From: Isoetes taiwanensis
Lineage: Eukaryota > Streptophyta > Lycopodiopsida > Isoetales > Isoetaceae
Length of the DNA: 64,000 nucleotides
NCBI GenBank assembly: GCA_021234155.1
Contig: JAJEKV010000053.1
Location: 9,869,798 to 9,933,797 of the forward strand
Direction: 5' to 3'
The position numbers and the translations under genes are program-made. Position 1 is the first letter of the stretch, and each line of letters starts with the position of its first letter. The notes under the pieces were generated by a model. That model was not told the origin of the DNA, searched no databases, and worked only from the letters and a program-made list of their open reading frames with translations. This document shows positions 35,751-47,806 of this stretch, piece after piece.

Positions 35751-36439
35751 TGGTGCAATTGCAGATTCCTTTTTTGAAAACACGTAAGTTCGGTATTTTT
35801 GACCTTTTTTAAAAAAAACGGGCACCAAAAAAAAAGTTTCAATCCAAAAAGTACATATTTAACAGAGGACGACATTTTTTGCTTCAAGTCAAACTAAAAA
35901 ATAGTACTTTTTTTAAACACTAAAATGCAAGGGAAAAGAAATATGTCTATGCGCGCATAGATATGACAGTATAATTGAATTAACATTTCACAAACGTTTT
36001 TTTAATATCAAGGGAACGTTTGTTTTGCAGTAACTTCTTCTTTAGTATCAGAATCAATGAGCGCGTATAGTGTTTTGCGTGTAAAGCACTTGAATGTTTT
36101 TCTATGCGTGTATAGTGTTTGCCTATGCGTGCATAGATAGGCACAATTTATATTCCTTCAAAAACCCTAGGTTTGTGAAATAATCATGAAAAAGAGCTAT
36201 TGATAAGATTTTTTTTGCCTCCACGCATATAAATAATAAGTCCATATATATGACCATTATGCTGAGTAATACACTCATTCTAAGTACAAAGACTGTGTAA
36301 TTTGATATGTCCCAAAATAACATGCCACAACCCTGTGAACTTCCTCACTTTCTGGAACATTTTTCTCCTCTTCAACCAAATGCTCTTGTGTTCAGAGGCT
36401 TTCTTTGTCTAAGCTCAAAACAAAGTTCTTTCAAAATAT

Positions 36440-36640
36440 TTTTCTGTTTGTCCGTGTCCATGCGTGCGTACACAAAAGTTTTTTTGTTTGTCCGCGTCTA
36501 TGAGCGCATAGGCAAAATCTTCTTCGTTTGTCTGCGTCTATGCGTGCATAGGCAAAAGTTTATAGGCAAAAGCTTTTTTGTTTGTCTGAGTTTATGCTCG
36601 CATAGGCAAAAGTTTTTTTTGTTTGTCTATGTAAAAACTG
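36440..36640. repeat. About 37-bp minisatellite with TATGCGYGCATA palindromes
   Basis: Four to five units of TTTTTTTGTTTGTCTGCGTC followed by TATGCGTGCATAGGCAAAAG or variants. Related single copies of the palindrome occur at about 35950, 36090-36140, 37145, 37185, 37270-37380 and 39480. Confidence 0.85.
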
Positions 36641-38274
36641 AAAATTTTGTGTGTTTTTGAGTCTCGGTTGTAAAAAATAAAATAAAAAAACTAATAGCAA
36701 CGTAAAACAAGCACATCTGTAAAGACAACCATAAATACGAAATGCAAAAAAAAAAAAATAACACATTTGAATGACAATCTAAAAAGCAAGATTGATTATA
36801 TTTTAAAAGCAAGACTGATTATATTTTAGAACTTACAAGAACGAACAAAGCAACTAACATACAATTGACATTAAAACATTCAAAAACTCATTGTCGATCT
36901 TTGCATAAGTATATAGAAGTAGTTGTATGCTTTAACAAATGCAAAGGTAAATTCCTTGCTTTGCTTTGTAAGTTTTAACTCGAGGACAACAATTACAAGT
37001 TGACTTTGTGGCATCTTTGCAAATAATAACATTTTCCAAATTTATACACTAATGAACATAGGAACCAAAGCATAAAAGCTCATAGAGTGGACACGTACAT
37101 GTTATCGCGTGCATAGAATGAATGAAATAAACTAGCTACACCGCCTATGCGCCGCATGGCCGGGAGTTTCTAAATAGTATGCCCCGCCTATGAGCGCATG
37201 GGCGAGCACCTACAATTATAAGCGCCTATCCTATACATTCACGGGCTAGAGTTTTAGAATATATTGTTTCTTTATGCATGCATAGACAAACAACAAATTT
37301 TAAAAGCTCTCGCCTATGCGCGCATAGACCACAGTTAAATTTTTAGCAACAAAGTTTAAAAGCTTTTGCCTATGCTCCCGTAGACAACAGGTAATTTCTT
37401 AATATCATTTTCCATTGAATGGTACAGAATGAAAATAGCTACTACATAAGGAAAAGCTTTTAGAGAGATGAAGAAGTTTTTTTAAAGCCCCCGTGGTCCT
37501 TCAAAGCTTCAAGAAATAATTGAATCCTAGATCTTTCTGAATTATAACAACAGTATAACAATCTTTCTTGAGCATGGGTAGAAACTACCAAAATATAAAA
37601 AAAGGCGATGAATCCTGATCAGATCTCAGCAAAAGTGGGTTTTATCTGCAATTTTTTATGACCAGAATTACAATAACGAATAAAGAACCTGCAAAACGAC
37701 CTCCAATTAGTTGCAAAACGACTGCAATATTATCATAACTTAGTTGTGGAATTGGACAAAAACATTCACCTGTTTCCATAAAATCTTGTGTTGTAGCTTA
37801 AAACACATTCGTTTCAAGAAAAACAACTGTAGCCTGCCATCGAGATAACAGAGTAAACAGATGATAGCAGCCAAACGGGTGCTCCTACATCTGCGAGTAC
37901 CAATAAACAGTGCTGCACCCAATCTCATGGTTAAGCAAATAAATAGCACCTTTATTTAAAAATGCGTACCTTTATTTAAAAATACATACTTTCCCAGCCA
38001 ACATGATACACAGAATTAAGGCACTCCCGAAATGATTTTATGATTGCAATCTACTAAGTGACAATCAATTAGTTGAACATTACTTTTTAAGCATTGCCAA
38101 ATAATCTGGAAAAATGTCAAATGCCAACCAGCTGAAATATGGAAAACGTTTCATATGACCCATCCTGCAAAAAAAGAAGCAGCATGTTACATCGTCTATA
38201 TATGTGAGATCCGACGTGGAAAACGTGAGCCCGCAAAAATAGCAAAAGACACGTAAGGGGAACAACAGGAATGC

Positions 38275-38875
38275 CTGCATACTTTGTCATTTTCCCAATC
38301 TCTAGAAACACGTCACTGGCATCATGCAAAGCTAGCACGACAGAGCCAACACGAGAAAATCTGCAATGCATTAATTATTGATACCAAAGACACACAACAA
38401 GGCAAGAATTTAAAGAAGTATACCTGGCCATAAAAGAAAACACAATCGAATCATCAGAGCAACATGATGGAGCATGCTCACAACAAAGTCTTTCCTTCTC
38501 GTCTCCCAGAAAAGAAGTGCAAATATGCTATAGACATAAAATCCACTTGCAAAGGAGTATACTACTTTCAATTTTAACCTGAGATTAAAGAAATCTACAT
38601 AAGACTAAAATCCAAGCACATTGATCCGAAAAAAGTACGGGAAGGATTCTCACTTAGCTTTACGCTCGCGGCCATACTTGACTCCCGTGTCCTACCCAAA
38701 ATTGTTTTGTATCTCTGAACCATGGCTCCCCGATATGTAATAAGCACGGCAAAGATTTCGCAGATAAATAGTACACAAGTTTCCAACCTGATTCCTTGAA
38801 CTTCACATGTAATTTCTTTACTTCTTCCTGCTCTGCTTTGCTAAGTTTCTTAAATAAATGAACGGGCAACAGGGA
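38275..38875 (-). pseudogene. LAG1: LAG1-type ceramide synthase (TLC domain) fragment
   Basis: Ceramide synthases are ER multi-pass enzymes that N-acylate sphingoid bases. The reverse strand gives three exon-like blocks in family order: KFKESGWKLVYYLSAK ... GEPWFRDTKQFWVG (about 38660-38875); [31 protein letters not shown] and VSMLHHV (38424-38580); and FSRVGSVVLALHDASDVFLE (38275-38360). The HH and HDASD residues of the Lag1p catalytic motif are retained. GT-AG junctions are recognisable (GCCAG/GTATAC at 38424; acceptor before 38360), but the last donor is GC (TATGCAG/GCATTC). There is a frameshift after HHV and a stop after VWPRA. The first transmembrane part and the C-terminus are missing. 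Because introns remain, this is a DNA-level copy and not a retrocopy. It lies wholly inside the TIR-bounded element. Confidence 0.88.
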
Positions 38876-39851
38876 AGGCCGAAAACAGAGCAGACATGAA
38901 AATAAATTTGGGTTTCCGGTTAAACAAATTTAGCTTCCGGTTCTGACCTGATAGAGAAGCTTACCTGATAAGACCTGAAGAAATAGGGTTTGGAAATACA
39001 GATGAAATCTGGCGTTGATGGCCTGCGTAGCAGGCGATGATCTTAAACACATGAAAGCATGATAAGCCGATCTTTGGAACAAAGTCCGGCGATTAAGCCG
39101 ATTTTTGGGACAAAGGGGAAGACTCGAAACAAAGAAAATATGCCTTTCCTATGCGCCAAGATAGCACATCACGAAAAAGATTTGCCCATGCGCCAAGATG
39201 GGCACTACCTACCGTGTCCTTTTCCTACCTACCCATTCTTTTCCACTACCTACTGGTTTTTCTTTCGACCCTACTAGGTTCTTTTCCTACCCGCCCAATT
39301 TTTTCGACAACCTACTAGTTTTAGTTCCGACCCTGTACATGTGCATATATGGACCTCTCTTAAACCTGCGATATTTTATGAGCGAAATGATATCTTTTTA
39401 TTTATCTTTTTACCTCTTCTGCATTAATAAGAAAGTTGCCATGCCATGCACGCATAGCTTGACAATTTTTTTTTCTAAATGGCTATGTGCACATAGCATG
39501 CTCAGTAACATTTTTAGCGATGGGTATACATGCACAATGTCTTGATGTGTCTTGTTTGTCGCTTGTCTTGTTTGTCGCACATTTTAGCCTTTAGTTTTGG
39601 TCAAGATTCTAGTGGTTCTTCAATTTCTCCATTTTCCAGGTACATCCCAAATTCACCTAAATGTGATTCTAATTTTACACCTAATTTGGAGGTGTAAAAT
39701 TAACAAAGCAAAAATTTCCAGTAACTTTGGACCCTAAAATGGGTCACGCAATTGTAAATTGAGGGCCATTTTTGTAATTGACCCCCTAAAAGTGGCAAAA
39801 TTTAAGTTTTTTTTAGGAATCTTTGAAAGATTCTTTTTTGTGGTGCAAATG

Positions 39852-39885
39852 CAGGTCATTAGTGCGTTTGCTAGGTCACCTTGTT
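39852..39885 (-). repeat. Right terminal inverted repeat of the 4.17-kb element
   Basis: 34 bp, exact reverse complement of 35717-35750. Directly followed by AATG. Confidence 0.9.
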
Positions 39886-39909
39886 AATGTTCGGCTCTTA
39901 TATCCTCAT

Positions 39910-40410
39910 GCAATCTCAATGCAATCTCAATGACAATCTTTGCAAACATCAATCTTACCATGATTGTCTCTTGCATTAGGCACTGGTCGAAATGTATTGT
40001 TGAAGATGGCACAATCTCTATTGCTTATCCACATAGCCAATACTCCGGAATGAAACATAATCTACAGAATAAATGGCGCATAGTTCATCTTTACCATGTA
40101 TCCCTGCATCTACCATGATAAGTTAATGGTCACAATGATCTATTATAATTATAAGGGAGATTAAAAACAGAGAGCAAAACAAATAATTCCATCATTACAT
40201 GAATGCACATTACCCCATTATGGTTGTCAGGCATATTAATTTCTCATTCAATCTTAATGACAATCGTTGTACACATCAAGCTTACCATGATTGTCTCTTG
40301 CATTTGGTACTGGGCAAAATGTATCGTTGAAGACGACGCAATCTCTATTGCTTATCCACATAACCAATACTCCAGAACGGAACATAATCTATAGAATAAA
40401 TGGCATAAGG
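39910..40410. repeat. About 170-bp direct repeat, two diverged copies
   Basis: About 39910-40078 (CTTACCATGATTGTCTCTTG ... TTGCTTATCCACATA ... AGAATAAATGGC) recurs at about 40240-40405 with scattered substitutions. No coding function seen. Confidence 0.85.
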
Positions 40411-41129
40411 AATAGAAGCTATTTGTAAGGAATAGAGAAATGACCGGAATTGTGTTAATGGTATTCCTCCTTGCTTGCCTCAGTACCCGTGGCTGCAGAA
40501 ACTAGAACATGAAATTCTTAGGAAAACCCGAAGTTGCAGAAAGAACTATGAGTAAGGAACTGAAGAATGCCTTATCATCTGCTAGAAAAAAAGAACAACC
40601 TTGAAGATAATACCTAATCGATGAATATCTAGCACAATAACAATGACAGTGACGGTAATAGAATCTATAACAGAAAACTAACAAATGCACAACGTTTTGA
40701 CCTGTTGCTCCATTTCGACCTGTCAGAAAGCATAAGCATGTATTGCTTCCTGTCCAAAAGCTTCCTCTCCGTAAGCATATATCTTTCTGTGATTAGAAGA
40801 ATACATAATTTCGAAAAGAGTATAGCTATGCCTTTCTAAACAGAGCTGCTTCTCATCTGGAAGATGCATTTCGATGCCCGGCCAAAAATAGGCTTAATAG
40901 AGTTCAACGATGTTGGAGGTAGCCCCGCCCACGATAGAGTTCTCAGAGGGCTTACATACTCCGCTATGGCAGAAACTCCGGTATAACATTTCAAAAAATT
41001 CCCTTTCGTCTCCCAAGAAAAAAACGCAAACGGCAGAAGCAATAGTAATTTACGGGAAGGGAACGGCGTTCCCGTGGCACGGAACCCAACACGCTCCCAA
41101 AATAAAAAAGAAGATGCACGTAAAAGCTG
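40411..41129. other. Unassigned
   Basis: A 109-codon minus-strand frame (40836-41165) has no recognised domain. Otherwise non-coding. Confidence 0.3.
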
Positions 41130-42745
41130 CCCATTATGAACTTGTGATACAGATTGTAACCACATGCTTTGTTATTAGAACTGCTTGTGGAATCCCGTTT
41201 TCAATGGATATTGATTTTATAAAATTTAACATATCTTGTTACAAGTCATGTAAACGTTTTATGATCTCATACCGGAAACTCTAGGGGTCATCGAACTGAA
41301 GACAAACTAAATATTGTGATCTAGAATGGGAGACCGAAATTCGTTCTTTGTACTAAATATTGTGAATGGGAGACCGAAATTCGTTCTTTGTTAGTACGAA
41401 GCAATTGGGAGGCATGTTTTCAAACTCCTATATACAACTATCTAAAGCATAATGCCTCTATTTTTTCCAGTGTAGTATCATAGTTTTGATTGTTGGGCAA
41501 GCCAAATAAGTGAGATACAAAGGAATAATTGTATTTATTTAAAGCATAATGCCTCTGTTCTTCTGTGTATGATTGTGATCTTATACTTTCATGCTGCTGA
41601 TGTGGTTGAGCTTTGCTATGGTTGTTCGGAAGTTGTGGTTGAGCTTTGCTATGGTTGTTCGGAAGAATTGAGTCATGCTGTTGCTATGGTTGAGCGTGTC
41701 ATTTTTCAATAACATAGATTAATTTGCTTGCATTTTTTCATTTGATCATTCTACAAAAAATAGTAAGGAGTAGTAAGGTCTTCTTTTTGTATTGGGGAAT
41801 GCCCTCCTTTCCGGTTTGGAAGGAGGGGGAAGAGGGGGTCGTCCAACTTTTTGTCCTTTTTGTTGTGGGGGCCAACTTCCATTCCTCCTTGGAATCGATG
41901 CCACATGGCATTACCACAATAAACCTCACACAGGAGACCCAACTTTCATTTGTTATACAAAGATTGCAATGGTCTCAATGTGTCGGATAGACCCCCCATG
42001 ATCATGCATAAGTAGAGGTAACTATATTATATCTTCCTAAGGCTCTACATAGGGGGTAATTCTGAAGATTAGCTAACTTCATAATTCATGTGTTTTACTC
42101 ACTCGTCAACACTAATGATGATTGTACAAATGCAATTCATGTTGCATTCTGCATATTGACATCTAGAATGGACATGGGGTCGCAATGACCTGCTACCATA
42201 GCTCTCAATATGCAAGAATGCACAACTGATGATACATCCACCAGTCCCTGCTTTTTAGGTCGCTTGGGTGAGATCTCTCATGCCGAAAAGTGTCCCATAC
42301 CTCTTATGCATAACTCGATGTGTTCCACATCATAAAGCTGATAAATATAATCGGGTCAAGCTCCATTGCTCAAAGTTTTATTGCTGCATGTTACTTTCTA
42401 CCTACATGATCGCCTTTTTTTGACGAATATAATGTGGATCACGATGACCGATCTGATGATTGCGCAGTCCAAATACTTGAGAGATGTCATTCTTCTTGGT
42501 GATTTTAATGCTCAAAGTGTTGCAATGCAAGCTACTCATCTTACCTATGAGAATGTTCATGAGCTTTATGGATGCCAACCAACGGCACAATTTTTCCACT
42601 TCATTGCTAACTCGCTCAATTATGTAAAGTCCTTGAGCTGGTATTGCAATGCTTTAAAGCAATGTTCAAACTATATGTTTAGGCATTACTTGCAGATAGA
42701 AGGAATAGGGAGTGGTACTAGTGTTGCTTAGTAAATCATTGCCCA
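41130..42745. repeat. Dispersed duplicated module, copy 2 (partner 26696-27750)
   Basis: Matches copy 1 except for about 600 bp at about 41285-41890, which is present only here or deleted there. The extra part contains a tandem repeat at 41590-41690. The identity of the flanking parts suggests an insertion into this copy or a deletion from copy 1. Confidence 0.9.
41590..41690. repeat. 34-bp tandem repeat
   Basis: TGTGGTTGAGCTTTGCTATG followed by GTTGTTCGGAAG is present twice in tandem (about 41600 and 41634), with a third partial version after it. Confidence 0.85.
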
Positions 42746-42760
42746 AGTATACAATATGCA
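42404..42760 (+). pseudogene. LINE endonuclease (EEP-type) fragment, copy 2
   Basis: The frame reads LRDVILLGDFNAQSVAMQA then THLTYENVHELYGCQPTAQF. GDFN is kept, but the following residue is Gln where copy 1 has Arg. This copy stays open longer than copy 1 (to 42731), with IANSLNYVKSLSWYCNALKQ where copy 1 has a deletion. Same duplication as 27430-27750. Confidence 0.75.
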
Positions 42761-43277
42761 CATCCCAATAGGATTTCGTGATGCTTGTATTGTGATGTTG
42801 TACCAACTTCTATTTTGGACCTTTGATCGTAAAGAGGGATTGGTCTGCGACTAGCCAGTTAGAGCATGATGTTGTTTCCCTCTTCTGCCACCTAAGGATC
42901 TTTCTAACATTCACTTGCTATGAAAAGACACGACCACTTTTCACAAATACCCTTTTTCTTCCCGTTCTTTTGGATTTGTTCTCTATTCATCAACGAGAAG
43001 CTTTCCCAATGAAAACCGGAAGCTGATTCAGAAAGAAACCCCTTTCGAAAATGGTCTTATAGCAAATCAAATTTTATTTCTAAGTAAATCACGTCGTGTC
43101 ATGAAACTACTCGAGAACAAGAGAAAATATAAATACGAGAGAAATATGCTGGAATACTTTGACAGAGCAGAGCAATAACAAGGACTTGAGCTAGAAGGCT
43201 CAAGACTGGCGTTGAACCATAATGCTTCGACAAGAATGAGGCACCTTTAGTGTGTAGTCCAATGGGCAGGATCGAAC
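42761..43277. other. Non-coding
   Basis: No gene recognised. Ends at the start of the tandem array. Confidence 0.4.
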
Positions 43278-43556
43278 CACTCCAACAGATGAGATCGTGC
43301 CAAGTGTTGCACATGCATGTAGGTTCTGGAATGTTCTAGAACCTCCTGGAAACAACTTCGAATATGAAGAAATGCAAGGGAATGTTTTCAAGAAATGTTG
43401 GTAGCTCGTTTGGAAAAATTGTATGTCTCGCAACTAGAAGGTTGCGAGCTCAACCTGCTTTGTGCAACTACCTTTTTGCATCCGTGGTGGCGACCATCTT
43501 CTATATGTATGAGTATAATACTGTATGGTTGTCACCATCATCTCCTATGGGCGACC

Positions 43557-43980
43557 AGCACAAAACCATTACATCCAACACAATTAAATTTAATTCCCCC
43601 TGAAACCCCCTTTGATTTGGGTGCATATTCACACGGGGGTTACTCCGGGCATCGAGAGCTATCGGATGGGCATATTTTCCTTTTATTCCTGAATCTGGAC
43701 CGTACATAGCGATCCTCGTTTGTGGGGTATGCATGTACAAGTTTTTGTATACAGTATATTAAGGTTTGCAAAATACTATAAGGTTTGGAGGAATGTACTG
43801 AATGGTGTTGATTTTGTACATATATTGTACGATTTTAGGGGCTCTCGCTGCCCTACGTAACCCCCCGTGTGAATATGCACCCAAACCAAAGGGGGTTTCA
43901 GGGGGAATTAAATTTAATTGTGTTGGATGTAATGGTTTTGTGCTAATTAATTATGCTTGTGTTAATGATTTATGTTGCAC
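43557..43980. mobile_element. Inverted-repeat element, array copy E1
   Basis: Left arm GCACAAAACCATTACATCCA ... CCCCCTGAAACCCCC ... GGGTGCATATTCACACGG and right arm its reverse complement (CCGTGTGAATATGCACCC ... GGATGTAATGGTTTTGTGC). Arms are about 95-110 bp, with a central part of about 220 bp containing GGACCGTACATAGCGATCCT. The whole could fold into one long hairpin. MITE or foldback-like by structure; no transposase. GGCCCCTTCGGGGCC follows within 40 bp. Confidence 0.85.
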
Positions 43981-45983
43981 GAATTTTTTTTGGCCCCTTC
44001 GGGGCCTTAAGAAGGGTATATTCTCCAATTGAAAGTTGTTTAGTTCCATATTGGCCCTTCGGGGCCTAGAAACACTGATGCACATATAAGTTAATGTTGT
44101 AGATACAATTGAACCCTATGATAACTTAAGTACAAATTATATGATCGATAAAAAAAAAACTATGCTATTCTATTCTATTATGAATTACAACAATGGAAGC
44201 AAAAGGGTGTGTAACCAAAATCATTATTTACTATAAAATTAAGTCATGTGCATAAATACTTTATAAAGAAGATGAACATCCACATGCTTAAGCATCCACT
44301 GCCTATTCCATCCAAAGCTTCTAATTCATTACTATGCTTCTCTAGAATAATACAAGGCTGCTCCTGCATTAGCTTCTGAATAGTTTCTCTACTGCTTTTG
44401 CCTGCCATCAAACAGATCTTTGTTTGGTTAACTACAAACCAAACAAAACTGGAAACAAATACAAAACACAAAAATCAGAACAAACCATAGGAGCTGCAAA
44501 ACAAGAGTTAGTACATGTATGAAGAATGATGCTACATTATCGGGACATATATCACGACTGGGGTCTTTCCCAAGTAAAAGACCGGATGTCCAAAACACTT
44601 CTGTTGGAGTCCCGCTTTTATCCGGATTGCTTCTTCACCAATACTTGCATGACCTCCGGACTTGTACCCAACAACTCATTGAACTTTTTATGCCAAGAGC
44701 ATTGAATTCTAAACATGAAACTAGATTACCAAATCCATGTCCAAATAAACCCGATAAGAAGAGCTGAATAAAGATGGTGTAGGAGATCGCCACGGAAGAA
44801 TCCCGTGAGCTCTTTCGGAACAGGTTGAGATCCCGTTACAAAGGAATCCAAATGTTCTAGCTGCACATGAAACTAGATTATCAAATCCATGTCCAAATAA
44901 ACCCGATAAGAAGAGTCAATAAGGAAGGTATAGGAGATCGCCATAGAAGAATCCCTTGAGCTCTTTCGGAACAGGTTGAGATCCTGTTACAAGGAATCCA
45001 AATGTTCTAGCTGCGGTTTTTGTTTGTATTGCACAGGGCTGAGGAAATCTATTGCTTGGAGAATATGATGCAGTGTTATGACACGTTTAGTACAACAGAG
45101 TTGGCGTAAAAAAAGCCGTTGAGCATAATTGATTTGAAGAGCAGATTCCTTTCCGAAAATGAGGAAATATGTCTGAGCTGGAGGGCTATGAAAAAATCCC
45201 TTGGATACAGATAGCTGGGGCATGGCCAGTTCGATGCTTCCAATACTCCATCGGCTAAGGAGAAGCTTGGGAAATCGAATCAGCTAATAAGACCAAGGAT
45301 ACCTTCGGCATCTTGATTCGTGGGATTAGCCTTCAAATGCAAGAAAGTGTGAGACCTGTTGCGGCCATGGCTAGTTCGATGCTTTCAGTACTCCATTAGT
45401 TCTCATAAAGCTTGGAAGCGGCTAAGGAGAAGCTTGGAAAATCGAATCAGCTAATAAGACTAGGGATACCTTATGCATCTTGATTCGTGTTGTCCCTGTT
45501 TTTGCCATCTCTTGCCAGATCCCACCACCAGAACTAACATCTGAATCAATATGCCCTTTAAATCGAATGCCCTAAGAAACCCTGTTCATTCAGGAACCCT
45601 AAACTAAAGTACCTCGATGCTTGCATGCAATTTTAGAACTTAAGAAATAATTGATTGCCAAGCAAAAAAATATGCCATGCAAAACCACTAGAAAACCACA
45701 GATAATATGCCATTTAAATGTGAGAATACAAGTGCGCTCTAGATGTACTGATTAGTAGGTCTTGTGCAATACGCCCATCAAATCATATGAAAACCATATA
45801 AAAAAACAAAAATACAAAAAAATACAAAAACAACCCCCATTATTGTGCTATATATTGGAGTCAGAATCGAGTGCTTGGACTGCGCTTATCTCGATAACAT
45901 CAATGGAAATCAGCACTTTTGTCAAGTAACATCTTCTTACATGATAAATCTTCTCTTTTTAATAGCAAACCCGTATTGTAACT

Positions 45984-47116
45984 GAATTGAATTGAATTGA
46001 ATTTCTTTTTATCGTCCAGGAGACCAATAGGCCTATGGGACCCAAACAATGAGAGAGCCTTGGCGGTATTATTACTTGCCAGATTAAAAACCCCGCCAAG
46101 GGTTTTTTTCGAGGAAAAACCTTGGCAGTAATAAGCCTGCTGACAAACTGTACAATGACACATATATCAATGAAGTGCTGGAGGACACAATAGAGTGTGC
46201 ATATCCATTACCTCCTGGAGATACGATCCCAGCATCCCCATTGAAGTCGTGGTGCGCCGGCCGTCAGTCGTAAATCAACTCGGCCAGCGCCCCTAAATAG
46301 GTCCAAATGCTGGGCAATGTTGAAGAGTGTGGCACTCGTCCTCAACAGCTCCCAGCTGGCAACACAGACAGAGCCTGTCCTCTCGGGCCTCTCGGATCCA
46401 TCTACCTGTCTCAATGCAAAGGCGGTGAGCAGTCTTGTGGACTCCGCCGAAGCGTGGGATTGATCTGGCTCTTGTAATGTGCAGTTTTTACCTGTTCCAA
46501 AGCTACAACGTCCCAAAGCTTGCCAAGAAAGCATGTATTGAGGTACTGCCTCAAGTGATTGTGATCCTCCTCAGTTTCTACTTGTATGCACCTGTGCTCC
46601 CGCACATTCCATCTGGAGAGCCAATTAGCTCGCTTCTCCTTCCAGCAGGCTTTGAGGCGTTGTGGACCAAGTGCCATGGCATAGGCGAGGTGTGGCAGAC
46701 GAGTGTTGCCCATACTGACTACCTTCTGAAAGTATATGAGGTGACGATCTAGGGCCGCTCGCTATAAAGGCACGGAACCGGTCCCCTGCAGAAGTATCTA
46801 ATACGGCACCATGGACTTGACTCCAAGTGCCCGTGCCAGAAAAGCCTTTTGAACCCGCTCCAAGTCATTCCAGGTGACAAGTGATACCACCGGTCCCCAC
46901 ACCTCTACCCCATATAGAAGAACGGGTTCCACCAAGACCCTGAACAAGTGCGATTGGTGCGCCCAGTCATAAAGCTCTGCTTTGTAGCTATTGTTCTGCA
47001 TTGCGTACAAAGCTTTCCAGACTGCCGTCACTCGTTGCCGGATAGAAGTGTCCCAGACTGTGGTAGTATTAAATTCTACCCCCAGGTACTTGTAGGTGGG
47101 CACAACCTCCACATTC
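45984..47116 (-). mobile_element. 5'-truncated LINE, copy A (reverse transcriptase C-terminal part and 3' tail)
   Basis: Read on the minus strand from 47116 to 45984. The RT thumb region reads VEVVPTYKYLGVEFNTTTVW ... ELYDWAHQSHLFRVLVEPVL, LYGVEVWGP and VQKAFLARALGVKSMVPY, then a decayed downstream region. The copy ends at (TTCAA)n, seen on the plus strand as ATTGA repeats at about 45985-46003, a simple-repeat tail as in several non-LTR clades. The 5' end is cut at the array junction. Confidence 0.85.
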
Positions 47117-47396
47117 CACTCCAACAGATGAGATCGTGCCAAGTGTTGCACATGCATGTAGGTTCTGGAATGTTCTAGAACCTCCTGGAAACAACTTCGA
47201 ATATGAAGAAATGCAAGGGAATGTTTTCAAGAAATGTTGGTAGCTCGTTTGGAAAAATTGTATGTCTCGCAACTAGAAGGTTGCGAGCTCAACCTGCTTT
47301 GTGCAACTACCTTTTTGCATCCGTGTGGCGACCATCTTCTATATGTATGAGTATAATACTCGTATGGTTGTCACCATCATCTCCCGGTGGCGACCA

Positions 47397-47796
47397 GCAC
47401 AAAACCATTACATCCAACACAATTAAATTTAATTCCCCCTGAAACCCCCTTTGATTTGGGTGCATATTCACCGCGGGGTTACGCCAGACATCGAGCTATC
47501 GGATGGGCATATTTTCCTTTTATTCCTGAATCTGGACCGTACATAGCGATCCTCGTTTGTGGGGTATGCATGTACAAGTTTTTGTATACAGTATATTAAG
47601 GTTTGCAAAATACTATAAGGTTTGGAGGAATGTATTGAATGGTGTTGATTTTGTACATATATTGTACGATTTTAGGGGCTCTCGCTGCCCTATGTAACCC
47701 CCCGTGTGAATATGCACCCAAACCAAAGGGGTTTGGGGGATTAAATTTAATTGTGTTGGATGTAATGGTTTTGTGCTAATTAATTATGCTTGTGTG
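47397..47796. mobile_element. Inverted-repeat element, array copy E2
   Basis: Full element with a small deletion in the right arm (GGGGTTTGGGGGATTAAA in place of the longer form). Separated from E3 by 10 bp (GAAATCATCT). Confidence 0.85.
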
Positions 47797-47806
47797 AAAT
47801 CATCTA

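Larger units (their letters stand above)
35717..39885. mobile_element. 4.17-kb element with 34-bp perfect terminal inverted repeats carrying host gene sequence
   Basis: The ends are 34-bp perfect inverted repeats starting AACAAGGTGACCTAGCAAAC (left 35717-35750, right 39852-39885 on the opposite strand). The four bases AATG lie immediately outside both ends (35713-35716 and 39886-39889), a possible 4-bp target duplication. Inside are a ceramide synthase gene fragment (minus strand), a minisatellite at 36440-36640, and about a dozen variants of the palindrome TATGCGCGCATA. No transposase is recognisable, so it would be non-autonomous. The superfamily is not clear to me: a 4-bp duplication does not fit hAT (8 bp) or Mutator (about 9 bp). 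Confidence 0.7.
43278..47116. repeat. Tandem array unit 1 (3,839 bp)
   Basis: The unit begins CACTCCAACAGATGAGATCG and contains, in order: a ~280-bp leader with TTCTAGAACCTCCTGG, an inverted-repeat element (43557-43980), GGCCCCTTCGGGGCC palindromes, about 2 kb of unrecognised DNA (about 44040-45980), and a minus-strand LINE 3' part ending in CACAACCTCCACATTC. Unit 2 starts at the next base. Minus-strand open frames in the 2-kb part (44244-44471, 44987-45223) recur in the other units and show no known domain. Confidence 0.95.

Noticed and set aside
36440-36640. CRISPR-like array
   Set aside because: Units are adjacent with no unique spacers, vary in length and lie in a plant-type genome; it is a minisatellite.
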